A stretch of DNA of 64,000 bases from Gracilaria domingensis (GCA_022539475.1 VCMS01000081.1:118905-182904), one strand, 5' to 3'. Positions 1-10,964 are shown, counted from the stretch's first letter. The notes: a model not told the origin generated them from the letters alone. Numbers and translations: made by a program.

Positions 1-168
1 GATGGCTGAGATATCCCTGAAGAGACGTTGCTTCATTGTGATATGCTTCTTCTGGCACGCCACTTTGTGTATGTTTGTGCCGCTACACTGGGCAGAACAA
101 GCGAAATAATCGAAGGTTCAGTAGATGTTTCGAAGCAGCTCAGTAGTTCATGAACAATATTACGAAGC

Positions 169-960
169 GTGGACAGGGAATCCTATCGTCAATGGGTCGA
201 TGAATTCATCTTGGAAATTGCGGCTTTGCTGCAGTCAAAGATAAGCATGACCTGGGCTGCTTCTCGGATTCTGCGCAAACTCAAAAACCCCGTGAGGGCG
301 AAACTGGGCAGGAATTTGAGCGAGACGGATGTGGAAAAGCGGTTTACTGAAATAGTTTTGACCCTCTGTAAAGGGCGGAACTATCGACACAGCCGTATGC
401 TTCATAAAGCCTTCGAGCTGTTCCTTATTTCTTCCACCACGTGGGGATTCACCCGGGGAGACCTGCTTCAACTGGAATCATATCTTGCACCTGTACTGCC
501 TTTGATGGCTGGTTCATTAGCGGTAGTCGAAGCTGGGGTTTTGAAATGGTACGAAGTTGGCTCCATATTTTTGTTATCGTTTGTTTACGGCGGTTTAATA
601 TTTGTTTCATCGATAAGCAAGCTTGGCGTATCTGTCTGGCTGCGTACGGCTGCTGTTGGTTTTGAAATTGCTTTCACAATCCTTGTTTTGCTTGATTTGC
701 AATTCGAAATGCATAGAGACTATCATGGGAGCGATAATGATTTGTTTTCCACAGCACAAGCAACCGTAAAGGATAGAACGAAGAAAAGACAGAAGACGAG
801 ATTCCTCCAGATGAAGCAACTTGTGTGTGCGGAGAAGCGTGGAGAAGAGCGATACAGAAGCATTCGAATAATGAGGTTTCGAAAGAGAAGAGTTCTCATG
901 GATGTCGTGCTACACCTAGCCTTTTGGGCTGCAACAATTATAACAGGCGCAGTTCTTTGA
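169..960 (+). CDS. Predicted multi-pass membrane protein, 5' end uncertain
   Basis: I do not recognise the family. The open frame ends with TGA at 958-960 and holds about four hydrophobic stretches: LAPVLPLMAGSLAVVEAG, a second around SIFLLSFVYGGLIFVSS, a third around FEIAFTILVLLDL, and a C-terminal one ending WAATIITGAVL. A basic loop (KDRTKKRQKTR) lies between the third and fourth. The frame opens at a GTG (169) after an in-frame TGA at 151; the first in-frame ATG is at 247. The residues before that ATG look like protein, so an upstream exon is possible. An ATG at position 2 opens a short signal-peptide-like frame (MAEISLKRRCFIVICFFWH). A GT donor near 73 and an acceptor at 175-176 would join the two in frame. 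That splice model is inference, and the window edge prevents checking the promoter. Confidence 0.45.
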   Translation: MDRESYRQWVDEFILEIAALLQSKISMTWAASRILRKLKNPVRAKLGRNLSETDVEKRFTEIVLTLCKGRNYRHSRMLHKAFELFLISSTTWGFTRGDLLQLESYLAPVLPLMAGSLAVVEAGVLKWYEVGSIFLLSFVYGGLIFVSSISKLGVSVWLRTAAVGFEIAFTILVLLDLQFEMHRDYHGSDNDLFSTAQATVKDRTKKRQKTRFLQMKQLVCAEKRGEERYRSIRIMRFRKRRVLMDVVLHLAFWAATIITGAVL

Positions 961-1549
961 CAACATGGATAAACTTGTGAGTCTGGAGGCTTTTCAACTG
1001 ACAGCATTTGCGTTGATATTCCTGAATGACAGCGTGGTTGAACCAACTTTGTACGCATGGATCATGGAGCACGCTTTGGGCGAGGTGGCAATGCAGGCAC
1101 GCAGTTTAACAGGCTTAATAGCAGGCCTGCTCACTAGGTTCTGCAGACTGCAATGTACTTCAGCGCAACGGGTATAGAGACGAGTTTTTCTGTTCAGCCC
1201 AACTGTGTTCCTCTGAACTGAAATGGTCTCTCTTCGAAATGCAACATGTCGAGGACTAACTCTTATCGAGGATTCGCTCGAGAGAGGACGATGAAGGAAG
1301 ACAGGCCATTTCCAAAGCGGCGCGCTAGAGGGGCCTGTCTTAATATTAAGTTTTAAATTAAAAGTATGGAACCATGCTACATTTTGGAAATCTTCTCAGG
1401 AGCGCGAAAAAGAACTCGTTCGCTCTCATGTCTCTATTGGACTTAAAAGCATCGACAACTCGCCCACTCCGTCCTCTCCCAAGCACACAGAAGCTCTCGA
1501 GGAGTTGCCCTAATTATCTACCGCTCTGCAGCTTCTAGTTAAAAACAAC
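961..1549. other. Intergenic region, probable CSTF2 promoter and 5' UTR
   Basis: No supportable gene. It contains an AT-rich patch near 1342-1368 with the palindrome CTTAATATTAAG, then pyrimidine-rich sequence leading to the CSTF2 start codon. No clear TATA box at a convincing distance was seen. Confidence 0.35.
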
Positions 1550-2629
1550 ATGGGACGACCCCCGGGAACCACCGTGTTCGTTGGTAACATCTCATATGAT
1601 ACTACGGAGGAACAGCTGAACGAAGTCTTTTCGCAAGTTGGAAACGTCGTCAACTTCCGCCTAATGCACGACAATGAGACCGGGCGTGCCAAGGGATATG
1701 GTTTCTGCGAATACGAGGACAAAGAAACCGCCATGAGTGCCCGCCGCAACCTGAACGGTACCATGCTCAATGGCCGCCCACTTCGAGTCGACTTCACAGA
1801 TAGTGACAAACAGATCGCCGCGCGAAATGGACCAAACCTCAACCCGAACCTGTCTGCACCGCCAAACAAGCCTGGAGTCCAGAACATACCCCAGAAGCCT
1901 GCCCACCAAATGCCCAACCACCCGAATATGCAGCCTGCGGGATTGCCACCTGCCCTGGCCTCCGCCAATCCTTCAATGGAGCGCATGTCTTTGCCAGAAA
2001 TCCATCAAACCATGGTCCATCTAAAGAAGGCCATCGTTCAGAATCCCAACGAAATGCGCGACTTACTCCTTGCTAACCCACGTCTAGCACAAGCCATAAT
2101 GCAGGGTCAGTTAATGTTAGGGATGGTGCCGCCGCCTATGATGCCTACCCCACAATCCCATCCACCTATGCAACCAAGACCTCCACCTCAGCCAAGACAA
2201 CGACCGCCACCATCTGCGCCACCACGCAATCAACCGCCGCCGCGCAACAAACCACCGCCACGGAATCAGCCTCCTCCGCCTCTCGCGCATGTTGCTCCCC
2301 CCGCACACGTGAATGCAGCCCCACCCCCACAGAACGGCCCCCCTCCGCAGCCGAATATGCCACATGGGGGCATGCAGATGCCGGGCCCGGGCATGCCATT
2401 TGCGCAGGGAATGGGAGAACAAGAGGCATTCCTTCAAAGGGTTATGAGCATGACACCGGAGGAGATATCACAGTTACCAGCTGATTACTCCAACTATGTG
2501 ATGGAGCTGAAGCAAGTTCTGGCTATGCATGGCGCTGGAGGCCTAAACCCGGGCATGAACCAGCCTATGCCACCCGGCATGCCCCCTGGAGGACCACACC
2601 CGCCACAACCTCAAAAACAGTTCCGGTAA
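1550..2629 (+). CDS. CSTF2: Cleavage stimulation factor subunit 2 (CstF-64), RRM protein
   Basis: A nuclear 3'-end processing factor that binds the GU-rich element downstream of poly(A) sites. The 359-residue product has one N-terminal RRM (about residues 8-86) with RNP2 VFVGNI and RNP1 KGYGFCEY, and the ALRNLNG-like helix typical of CstF-64. A hinge region (about 144-190; MSLPEIHQTMVHLKKAIVQN and NPRLAQAIMQGQ) matches the segment that binds CstF-77/symplekin. A long proline, asparagine and arginine-rich linker follows. The C-terminal helical domain (about 293-330; MSMTPEEISQLPADY) matches the conserved Pcf11-binding end. Start and stop are unambiguous and no intron is needed. It ends tail-to-tail with ORC3, 232 bp away. 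It is shorter than animal CstF-64, mainly in the linker. Confidence 0.92.
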   Translation: MGRPPGTTVFVGNISYDTTEEQLNEVFSQVGNVVNFRLMHDNETGRAKGYGFCEYEDKETAMSARRNLNGTMLNGRPLRVDFTDSDKQIAARNGPNLNPNLSAPPNKPGVQNIPQKPAHQMPNHPNMQPAGLPPALASANPSMERMSLPEIHQTMVHLKKAIVQNPNEMRDLLLANPRLAQAIMQGQLMLGMVPPPMMPTPQSHPPMQPRPPPQPRQRPPPSAPPRNQPPPRNKPPPRNQPPPPLAHVAPPAHVNAAPPPQNGPPPQPNMPHGGMQMPGPGMPFAQGMGEQEAFLQRVMSMTPEEISQLPADYSNYVMELKQVLAMHGAGGLNPGMNQPMPPGMPPGGPHPPQPQKQFR

Positions 2630-2861
2630 AACTTGCAATTATGAGTATAATGCTAGAGAAGCTAAACGAGCTGATGTGATGGAGTCTGTATGAGAGAAAC
2701 GGAGGGAGAGTCTAAAACAAGAGCGTTTCGATAGAACTGCTCTGTTTCAAGTATATTCGCAAATCTTATCCAGGAGCAAATTGTACCAACTCGCTCAAAA
2801 TGAAGAAACCAACCCTTGATCAAAGTTAACATGCAGAGTATCAGAATGATGGAATACAGGT

Positions 2862-4877
2862 TTACTCGAAGACTAATCGGGCAACGTGATCTGACTTGCG
2901 GTTTGTGTACTTCATCACACCTAAAACCTCCAGTTCAGAGCACGCCCTCGCGAAGCGAGACTGAAGTTCAGCTGGGCGGACCTCGGCAATTTGGACATTT
3001 CCGCCATCATCTTGTCTGGCAGCAGCTGCAATAACAACGGACGCAAAACTGTTGTACCAATCGTACAGACCCACTAATCGCCCACCTTCAGCAAGAATTC
3101 TGTATGCGACTGCCGTATCGGCGTGGAAAGAAGCCGAGCTAGGGCCAAGTATCTTCTGCGGTTGACGCATTGCGGTGAACAATGAAGTTCTTGGCTCCAC
3201 TGGCCCTCCCATTCCTCCACAGTAAGATTGCAATTCGGCGATATCGGACACGAGTACTGTTTGGTACAGAGGAATCTCGTTCAAAGACTTGACCAGTTTG
3301 GACATGCGCAGAATGACAGACTCTAGCTTCTTCCGAACTGGTACTAAGGGATCAGAGCTTTGTACTTCGTTCGCCACCGCCGTAATAATCTGTCGTCTAC
3401 GATTCCTAGCGGCGCCACCCCCTTTTGCGTACCTACTTGAAGTGGTCTGAGACTTCCGCCTATTTTGCAGTGGATGGCTTTGTTCTTCAGATAAGCTGCT
3501 CAAGTCCTTCAGAATTTTCTCTGCTTCTCGCATAAGTGAGCTCATCTCTTCATCGTTCGAGGCTTCCAGAGAACGAGATATCTCTTGTATAATCGTTTTC
3601 AACGTTCTTCGTATCAATGGTTTGCCTGCTTTTCGTATCATTCCGAACAGAGGAGTAATAAACCGATCAAATTTGACCTCACCAGCATCGTCTTCTACCA
3701 AGAACGCTCTAAAGACATTGATGCGCAAATCATTCATAAGTTCCCTGCGATGAAGGTCATCAACATGTTCCCAGCGTGGTGTGATATCATACGCTCGACA
3801 AAGTTGAATCACGAGTCGTTGAAGAGTCTCTAGCCTTACTCTTCGTACCCATAGTTGTTGACAGGCTTTCAAACAGAGGTTACGATTAGCCTCTCGAATG
3901 GGAAGACCGTTGGTGTGGCTTTCATCCTGAATGCACTTTTTCTCCACAACATCTAAATGTTCTTTCCTTAGCAACCTAAACAAATGTTGTTTGATTTCAG
4001 GTCCTTCTGAAGGTCCTTCTTCCAGGCTTTGCGCTGCGCGTTCTTCGAGAACTTGACAGAATACTGCCGCCAAAGGCTCACGATAGAAGTGCAAAGTAAA
4101 GAGTAGCCGCAGAAAGCGCATCACCATTGATATTGTACGATCTTGTGAAACGAATTCTCGATACAAGAAATCGAATACCTCTCTTGACAACTCTAGACCT
4201 GCCTCTTGTATAGCGTTCACGACATGACGAAAGCATTCTGCTGGAGTAGGCATCGAGATTATAGTCGGAAGAATTATAGCAGCTTCTGCAATTCCCAGCG
4301 CAGAGTGAAATCGAGCGTCTGACACTCCCACACCCAAAACGAGAGTGATAGGTGGAATCTTTTTTTGCGCAAGAAGTTCAGCTTCTTCAGACTCACGCAT
4401 CTTTCCACATTTGTAGACCATGTCACGGATTACGGACTCCGGTAGCCGATCGACATCGTCCACGGCCACTATTGTCTGCTTTGAGAAATCAGCTGACTCC
4501 AGCTCTCGTAGCATGGCAGCTATGTTTCCATGCTCCGCTGCTGTCATGGATATAACATTTGAATTTTCTATTGCCCATAGGTGCTTCACCACTCTTTGAA
4601 AAGCTTGCTCTCGATCTCCAGCAGCAGCCGCTGCGCCGAGAACAACACACGCTGCTACAATTTCATTTTCCTTAGAGAAGTGGTTCACAACTTTGACAAG
4701 CTTTATTAATGAGCCTTTATACAGAGAATTGAGTTCATCTTGCACAGAAAGTTCGAATCTTTTCCACGCTTCTTGAGCCGGGTTTGGTGCACGATTTGTT
4801 TGACGCGATTTCGGTCGTTTACACAAGACTGTCGTCGGTGCTGAGACAAGCTCGTTTGTTCTCGATCTTTTTGTCAT
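2862..4877 (-). CDS. ORC3: Origin recognition complex subunit 3
   Basis: A subunit of the complex that marks replication origins and loads MCM. The 671-residue single-exon product has a degenerate AAA+ region without a clear Walker A, as expected for ORC3. It includes IVAVDDVDRLPES (about 132-145) and the characteristic PPITLVLGVGVSDARFHSAL (about 171-190). The ORC3 insertion helices follow (RTISMVMRFLRLLFTLHFYREPL). The C-terminal winged helix is the best evidence: GGRLVGLYDWYNSF and then LEVLGVMKYTNRKSDHVARL, near the family's ECGRLINLYDW and LGFIK..RKTDHV..L signatures. The start is the first ATG and the N-terminus is basic. It shares a 504-bp divergent promoter region with CCT7. Confidence 0.9.
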   Translation of the reverse strand: MTKRSRTNELVSAPTTVLCKRPKSRQTNRAPNPAQEAWKRFELSVQDELNSLYKGSLIKLVKVVNHFSKENEIVAACVVLGAAAAAGDREQAFQRVVKHLWAIENSNVISMTAAEHGNIAAMLRELESADFSKQTIVAVDDVDRLPESVIRDMVYKCGKMRESEEAELLAQKKIPPITLVLGVGVSDARFHSALGIAEAAIILPTIISMPTPAECFRHVVNAIQEAGLELSREVFDFLYREFVSQDRTISMVMRFLRLLFTLHFYREPLAAVFCQVLEERAAQSLEEGPSEGPEIKQHLFRLLRKEHLDVVEKKCIQDESHTNGLPIREANRNLCLKACQQLWVRRVRLETLQRLVIQLCRAYDITPRWEHVDDLHRRELMNDLRINVFRAFLVEDDAGEVKFDRFITPLFGMIRKAGKPLIRRTLKTIIQEISRSLEASNDEEMSSLMREAEKILKDLSSLSEEQSHPLQNRRKSQTTSSRYAKGGGAARNRRRQIITAVANEVQSSDPLVPVRKKLESVILRMSKLVKSLNEIPLYQTVLVSDIAELQSYCGGMGGPVEPRTSLFTAMRQPQKILGPSSASFHADTAVAYRILAEGGRLVGLYDWYNSFASVVIAAAARQDDGGNVQIAEVRPAELQSRFARACSELEVLGVMKYTNRKSDHVARLVFE

Positions 4878-5381
4878 TTTCTCCTCTTAATCCTTACAAG
4901 AGGAGAGTGGTTGAAATCTGCTAGCACTTCATCATTCACTCACGTCTCAAGAAGAAAAGGCAATCAAAAAAATGTACATGGGTGGCGAAAGAATGGTCTG
5001 TGTTTAAAGCGATGCGTGACAAAGCGGACTCGTACGAAGAGTGGTAGCGAAGAACAAGCCTTCACGAGGCCTCAAAATCTGCTAGCAGTAGAGTATGAAA
5101 AGGACTCTACCCTTGATAGAAAAATTATTGGACGTTTTGCATATATGTTTTTGGGGATCCTACATAGATCTATGTCGATCAACACGGAACGCGGTCGGTG
5201 TCACGGTCGGTGGGCCAAATCCGTATTTCGTTTTGATCATTCCCCGAGACCATTCAAAGCCCTCGTCTCCCTCCTTCTTAGCCAGGACAGGGTATCACTT
5301 TTCGTAGACACAACAACCAGTGCGAGGATCAGATCTAGACTAACGATTCCACCCAGGTATTTCGGAAAACGACTGTGAAAG
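4878..5381. promoter_or_regulatory. Divergent promoter region between ORC3 and CCT7
   Basis: A 504-bp gap between two start codons facing away from each other. It must hold both promoters. No clear TATA box is visible next to either start. A plus-strand open frame across 4911-5378 has no recognisable protein character and I treat it as chance. Confidence 0.5.
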
Positions 5382-7189
5382 ATGAGCCAGTTTCTTGCTC
5401 CCCAGATCGTGTTTCTTAAAGAAGGAACAGATACAAGTCAGGGTCTTGGTCAACTTGGTAAGTTTTATGCGATGTTCGTCACAAGTCAATATTTAGCGAG
5501 AGCGAGAAGTAGAACAAGAAATTGAAATGCTGACAACCGATAATCCCAGTGTCAAATATCAATGCATGTCTCGCTATCGTGGATATAATGCGAACGACTT
5601 TAGGGCCGAGGGGTATGGATAAGCTCATCAACGAGGGAAATGGAAAAGTGACTATATCAAATGATGGCGCTACAATTCTCAAACTCCTGGACATTACTCA
5701 TCCGGCCGCACGCACTCTGGTCGATATAGCCAAATCGCAAGACGCGGAGGTTGGAGATGGGACAACGTCTGTTACTCTCTTGGCCGGCGAAATGCTTAAA
5801 AACTGCAAGGATTACGTCCAAGACGGTCTTCACCCCCGTACTGTTATTCGCGCTTATCGAAAAGCGGCAATGCTCGCAGTAGAGCGAGTGCGGGAACTAG
5901 CTGTTGACATTCATGGAAAGGATGCCAAAGAGACTAGACTGCTGTTGCAGAGATGTGCATCTACTTCCTTGAACTCGAAGCTCATTGCTCACCACAAAGA
6001 GTTTTTCTCCAGCATTGTAACCGATGCCGTGCTTTCGCTTGACGAGGGTCTTGATCTGTCGATGATTGGTATCAAGAAAGTTCAGGGCGGATCAGCTACC
6101 GATTCGATGCTTGTCAAGGGCGTGGCTTTTAAAAAGACATTTTCGTACGCAGGCTTCGAACAACAACCGAAGAAATTTTTGAACCCCAAGGTCATAACTT
6201 TGAACATAGAATTAGAGCTAAAGGCTGAAAAGGAGAATGCTGAAGTAAGAGTCGATTCAACTAAAGAGTATCAGGCCATTGTGGACGCGGAATGGGACAT
6301 TATCTATGAGAAACTGGACAAGATCGTGAAGACTGGTGCAAAGGTAGTTCTGTCCCGTTTGGCAATTGGAGACCTTGCTACTCAATACTTTGCAGACAGA
6401 GATATTTTCTGCGCTGGGAGAGTTTCCGAGGCGGATTTGAGTCGCGTGACGAGGGCTGTTGGTGGAGTGGTTCAAACTACGATGAACAGTGTCGTTGAGT
6501 CAGACTATGATACCATTCTTGGCACCTGTGAGCTTTTCGAGGAGGTTCAAATAGGGAACGAACGGTACAACATGTTTACAGGATGTCCAAAAACGAAAAC
6601 TGCCACCATTATAGTAAGGGGTGGTTCGGAGCAGTTCATGGCAGAAACAGAACGCTCTCTGCATGATTCGATTATGATTGCTCGTCGGACGATTAAGCAT
6701 TCAACTGCTGTCGCAGGTGGTGGTGCGGTCGAAATGGAGCTCAGCCGATCTCTACGTGATTATTCCCTCAAGGTACATGGTAAGGAACAGCTTCTGATTC
6801 TTGCCTTTGCTAAGGCCCTTGAAGTTATTCCTAGAACTCTGAGCGACAACGCCGGTTTTGACTCTACTGATATTCTCAACAAGCTTAGAGCAAAGCATGC
6901 TACCGGAGAGGACGGTAAGTGGTATGGTGTGGACATAGAAGAAGCAGGAATATGCAACACATGGGAAACCTTTGTGTGGGAACCGGCTTTGGTTAAGATT
7001 AATGCCATCAGCGCTGCAACTGAAGCTGCATGCATGATACTTTCCGTTGATGAAACTGTCCAGAATCCACAGAGTGAATCGTCTCAACCAGCTCCGACGG
7101 GAGGACGTGGTCCCGGTGGTGGCATGGGCGGAATGATGGCTGGTGCTGGTCGGGGCGTCAGAAAATTCAAAGGACGTGGAGGACGCTGA
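5382..7189 (+). CDS. CCT7: T-complex protein 1 subunit eta (CCT7), two exons
   Basis: A subunit of the cytosolic group II chaperonin TRiC/CCT that folds actin, tubulin and other proteins with ATP. Exon 1 is 5382-5457, the intron 5458-5549 (92 nt, GTAAGT...CCCAG), exon 2 5550-7189, giving 571 residues. Exon 1 encodes the conserved lead [15 protein letters not shown]. Exon 2 continues [12 protein letters not shown], then [24 protein letters not shown] and the ATPase signature VGDGTTSVT. Later motifs are [11 protein letters not shown] and the apical and equatorial helices. The eta assignment rests on the [10 protein letters not shown] start and the glycine/arginine-rich tail ending KFKGRGGR. A single-exon reading would miss the first 25 codons. 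The gene ends tail-to-tail with the WD40-TPR gene. Confidence 0.95.
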
Positions 7190-7692
7190 CTTGACCAAAT
7201 CGATACCACCTCAGCTGCAATGTAAGAAAGTGATATGGCTAATCACATAGATATTGCTTGAGTATGGTCCATAAATGCTCAAACAATGTCTTGAGCGAGA
7301 GTTGCGTAACTTACTCAGGGTGCCATGTAAAGACGTTCTGTATTCCTCCGCGACAAATGGCTCAGAAGACAATTCTCTCCGAAGTATCGGCTCTTAGGCC
7401 ATTTGTTCACACATCGTTCCGTGAACTCGCAATTGCAATTGTCTTGCGACAGAAAGAAAACCTAGGAAGGGAAGGGAATGAGTCGTTTACTGCCAAACTG
7501 CTCTTATAAAAAAGACAAGCACAGCCAACACCTCACTTTTCTTAGTCTCTTCTACTTTCTATCAGCTACATTTAGAACCACACGCTCCATGCCTTGCATT
7601 CACTTCGCGGCTTCAATATTTCTTCGTTCCACGCCCAGCTGCCTATGAACCGAATTCTCACACCCGTACTGCTTCGAGCCTGAACTCTGCCA
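7190..7692. other. Convergent intergenic region, nothing recognised
   Basis: A 503-bp tail-to-tail gap that should hold both 3' UTRs. An 83-codon frame at 7258-7509 has no recognisable features and is not called. Confidence 0.4.
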
Positions 7693-9843
7693 TTATTCTT
7701 CGCTACTTGACAAATCTGGGGTAAGTACTTTTATCGTACTGTCTATGCCAGAAACAAGCACCATGGATCGGTAGGGGTGCGGCAGAACACAGTTGACAAT
7801 TTGGTCGTCGGCGGAAACTCTGGTTAGCAGTTCGCAGGTCCCTGCAGACCACATATAAACAAAACCGTCGTCGGACCCCGACAGAACCACTTGATTGTCA
7901 GCCCCATAGAATCGAGCTTCCTTTATATCAGTCTTTTCGCTTTGGTGTCCATGATACCTCTTGCAGGGAAGCTCCTTTCGTGGTCGGACGCCCCATAGCG
8001 CTTCTGAGTCGAACCCTGCCAACAGTCTCTTTTCTTCAGCTTCCAGTGCTTTCAGCTCTCTCGCAAAATGATGTGGAATATGGTCTTGATTCATAACTCT
8101 TACCCAGTACTCCTTTGCACTTGCCAAACGACGGTTTGTTTGTGAGTTCGGGTTATGCGGTTCGAGGTCCGCAATTTTTTCATCGAACGCAAAGAGAAGC
8201 ATGTTCAGTTTAGAGGAAGCAAGTTTCTCTACTAGGCGAACCAAGATTTGTTTTCGCAGCCGTGAAGACTCTGTGCTGTAAAGGCGAGATGATTCTTCCT
8301 CAGTTCCTAAGGCTTCTCTATATATGTCATCTCTGAGCAGAGAACAGTCATACATGGATCCTGGGGCGTCAGCAGTCTTATGGCCATTAGAACTTGGACG
8401 CTTGCTAAACAGCTTCCACCTTCTCTCCATCAGCTCACTGCAGAGCTCTCTAAGATGTTCGAAGCGCCTTCTTGTGACTAATCCATTTACTCCGGGTTGC
8501 AAAACTCCGACTGGCGAGTATGGTATCATTCTATACATTGCTCTTATTTGCTGGAACTCGAAGATCATCAACCATATTTTGGCTTTCAGTTCCCATTTTC
8601 CTACGGATTCTGGGAAACATGGTGGACACATCGGGCCATTGGATCCCCATAGAGCAGTGATACGCTGAGGCCGTTCCCTAACAAGGTTGATTAAGAGTTG
8701 AAGGGTTTCAAACGCTTCTCGAAAGTCACTATAGTTTTCGCGCAAAAGCAAACTCTCGGCTTTATAGAGTAACGCAAGTATATTTTGAGGTTCCAATTCG
8801 AGTACGCGGTTCGCTTTCGCTATTGCGGTTTTCGCGCAACTGACCGAACCATTTAAGAGCCGTTCAGCAGCCTCCTGAATTAGTAACCACACTACACGCT
8901 TCCTTTCGGACTTGAACCTAAAGCCTGGAGAATATGGCACTGACTGTGATTGTTGACGACGATTGAAAACATGAACTGCGTCCATGTAGTACGATGCCAC
9001 AATTTGGTTTGCATCAGTTGAAAAGGTGGCAAATGTAACATATGCTGGATGCATGAGGTCGCTTGGAGAACACCGCTCCGGAGCCAACTCATACAAGTGA
9101 GAAGGGCAATAGGACTCGATGCAGGTGGTGCGCGACTTGAGTTGCGAGATTCGGGGGGAATTGAGGCGATTGCTGGTATTGAAACGAAGGTCGAATATTC
9201 GCAAATAGGGGTCACCAGAAGACACCAGGATGTGATTAGGGAAAACTGGCGATGGTATGGCGGAGTTGATGCCATTCGAAAATGGGTTGGTGCACGGAAT
9301 GTTGACGACGATTATAGAGGAATCCGACGGATGGGCGGTGGGAGGAATTCTAGCGTCGAATAAACGTGAGGTTCCGTCCTTTGACGCAGTGATGAAAACG
9401 TTTGCATCTAACGGTGCAACGGTCTTGACGGAATCCGTGTGACAAATCCATCTAAGGCTCTTTGAGGTCTCGACGTTAGTGAGGTGAACTTGTTGATCCA
9501 AGCCTGCAGAGGCCACAAGGGAGTTGCCGGTGTTTGGCATGAAGGCGACTCCGAAAATGTTGTTGATGTGGCCCGGGGTGACTACTCCCTTAGGAAGGAC
9601 GAGGTTGTGGTCTTCGACGGACCAGATCCGGAGAGTGCAGTCATCTGAGCCGGAGAGAAGAAACTTTCCTTCTTCGTCCAGCGCCAGACGGTTGACACAA
9701 CCCATGTGACCTGCCAGCTGCAGCGACCAGTCCATGTTGCGGGTTAGAGAGTGGTGGCCATGCAGAAAGCTCTCGGGGCGGGAAATCAGGTCGCATTCTC
9801 GCCGACGAAGAATGGACGACAGGTTGCGAAATCCCACGTCCAT
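7693..9843 (-). CDS. WDTC1: WD40-TPR protein of the WDTC1/DCAF9-ASG2 family
   Basis: A probable substrate receptor of CUL4-DDB1 ubiquitin ligases. WD repeats start at about residue 40 (LAGHMGCVNRLALDEEGKFL, GSDDCTLRIWS) and include LVASAGLDQQVHL, TASKDGTSRLFDAR and SSGDPYLRIFDLR. A TPR-like helical region follows (NGSVSCAKTAIAKANRVLEL, ILALLYKAESLL). The C-terminal pair of WD repeats has the family signature VVLSGSDDGFVYMWSAGT and VNCVLPHPYRSMVLVSGID. I chose the ATG at 9843 (good context, GCCATGG, 716 residues). The frame stays open upstream to 10125, but those 94 codons are low-complexity Pro/Ser/Arg and look like GC-rich leader. The exact orthologue within this WD40-TPR family is less sure than the family. 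Confidence 0.85.
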   Translation of the reverse strand: MDVGFRNLSSILRRRECDLISRPESFLHGHHSLTRNMDWSLQLAGHMGCVNRLALDEEGKFLLSGSDDCTLRIWSVEDHNLVLPKGVVTPGHINNIFGVAFMPNTGNSLVASAGLDQQVHLTNVETSKSLRWICHTDSVKTVAPLDANVFITASKDGTSRLFDARIPPTAHPSDSSIIVVNIPCTNPFSNGINSAIPSPVFPNHILVSSGDPYLRIFDLRFNTSNRLNSPRISQLKSRTTCIESYCPSHLYELAPERCSPSDLMHPAYVTFATFSTDANQIVASYYMDAVHVFNRRQQSQSVPYSPGFRFKSERKRVVWLLIQEAAERLLNGSVSCAKTAIAKANRVLELEPQNILALLYKAESLLLRENYSDFREAFETLQLLINLVRERPQRITALWGSNGPMCPPCFPESVGKWELKAKIWLMIFEFQQIRAMYRMIPYSPVGVLQPGVNGLVTRRRFEHLRELCSELMERRWKLFSKRPSSNGHKTADAPGSMYDCSLLRDDIYREALGTEEESSRLYSTESSRLRKQILVRLVEKLASSKLNMLLFAFDEKIADLEPHNPNSQTNRRLASAKEYWVRVMNQDHIPHHFARELKALEAEEKRLLAGFDSEALWGVRPRKELPCKRYHGHQSEKTDIKEARFYGADNQVVLSGSDDGFVYMWSAGTCELLTRVSADDQIVNCVLPHPYRSMVLVSGIDSTIKVLTPDLSSSEE

Positions 9844-10133
9844 GGCGACGGGGGAGGGGGGGGAGGGGGGACGGCGTGAAGCGTGGAAGCGGAGGCACGA
9901 GAGGCAGCGTGCCGTGGAAGGTGAGCGCGAGGGGGCGGAAGTAGGTGGAGCAAGGCAGGAGATGAGAGCGGCACGGATGATGCGAGTCAGTGAATGGTGA
10001 CTGCTTGCAGCCGGTGGAGGGCGGCGCGGAAGGCAAGCATCACAGCGGAGGGACGGGCTGCGGGCGGGCGAGGGGTCGACAGAGACGGAGCGAATGGTGC
10101 GGGATTTAGTGAGATGCGCTGTCACCTGCGAGC

Positions 10134-10964
10134 ATGGCGCGTGATATCAAAACGCACCGCGGTGACGAATCAACGCTGCGCGCGTCGCAGACGCGTGCGC
10201 GGCGTGATTTCAACGCATGGCAGCGTGCCACCAGCCGCGTCCCGCCCCCGTCAACGGCAGCCGTCATGCAGCCGCCGTCGCCTGCGGCGCAGCGCGCCCT
10301 CGCCGTCGTGGGCGCCGACGCGCTGCCCGTCAAGACCAGGGCGCAGCTGAAGCGGGAGCTCAACGACACGCTTGCGCCTGGCGAAGAAGGCCACTTTTTG
10401 AACCACGTCGAGGCGCAGTTGGACCGATTTCATCACCAGCTCGCCGACCTCAGCGCGAGAAGAGCCGCGATTATGCGCCACATCTCCGTGCGCGAACGCA
10501 AGCTGAACGACTGGAAGGGTAAAATTCCGCGGACTACCCATGCCAATGAAGCAGACGCGCAGAGAGAAATGCAACGAGCTGGACGCATGCCGTGCATCTG
10601 CATCGCGCGCTTTCGAAACCAACATGAGATTGTTGTAGAAAGCGCGCTTTGTAACGCATTGCAAGGCGTTGAGGGCTTTTCAAAGCTGTGGTTGCTCTGC
10701 ATGGCTCCGCCAGACCTGCGTTTTCGTGCCATGTGTTCAGGGCGTGATATATATTTGTGCTTGGTGCACGTTCGTCATTGTGATGTTAGGGCCGGACTGC
10801 TGACTATTGACCCAATACAATATGAAGGGGATTCGGACAAACTTAACCAAGTAGCTGTTTTTGATATCAAGCCCTACCTGTCTTATTGCGAGGCATGGAC
10901 AGAAAAGCAACCTGTTATGCAACATGTATTAAATGATGAGAGCGTTATCAAACCTCCATCATAA
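10134..10964 (+). CDS. Conserved-looking hypothetical protein
   Basis: I do not recognise this protein. It has 276 residues from the first ATG. The first 44 residues are GC-rich and poor in protein character, and a second ATG at 10266 (MQPPSPAAQRALAVVGAD) may be the real start. The middle has an amphipathic helix (HFLNHVEAQLDRFHHQL, then RRAAIMRHISVRERKLNDW) that could be a coiled coil. The C-terminal half looks globular (RMPCICIARFRNQHEIVVES, DIYLCLVHVRHCDVRAG). It is divergent from the WD40-TPR gene with 290-420 bp between starts, so the two may share a promoter. Confidence 0.6.
   Translation: MARDIKTHRGDESTLRASQTRARRDFNAWQRATSRVPPPSTAAVMQPPSPAAQRALAVVGADALPVKTRAQLKRELNDTLAPGEEGHFLNHVEAQLDRFHHQLADLSARRAAIMRHISVRERKLNDWKGKIPRTTHANEADAQREMQRAGRMPCICIARFRNQHEIVVESALCNALQGVEGFSKLWLLCMAPPDLRFRAMCSGRDIYLCLVHVRHCDVRAGLLTIDPIQYEGDSDKLNQVAVFDIKPYLSYCEAWTEKQPVMQHVLNDESVIKPPS

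Noticed and set aside
2117-2437. Minus-strand open frames inside CSTF2
   Set aside because: Trp/Arg-rich antisense shadow of the proline-rich linker.
4911-5378. 155-codon open frame in the ORC3-CCT7 gap
   Set aside because: No recognisable motif, and it would fill the divergent promoter region.
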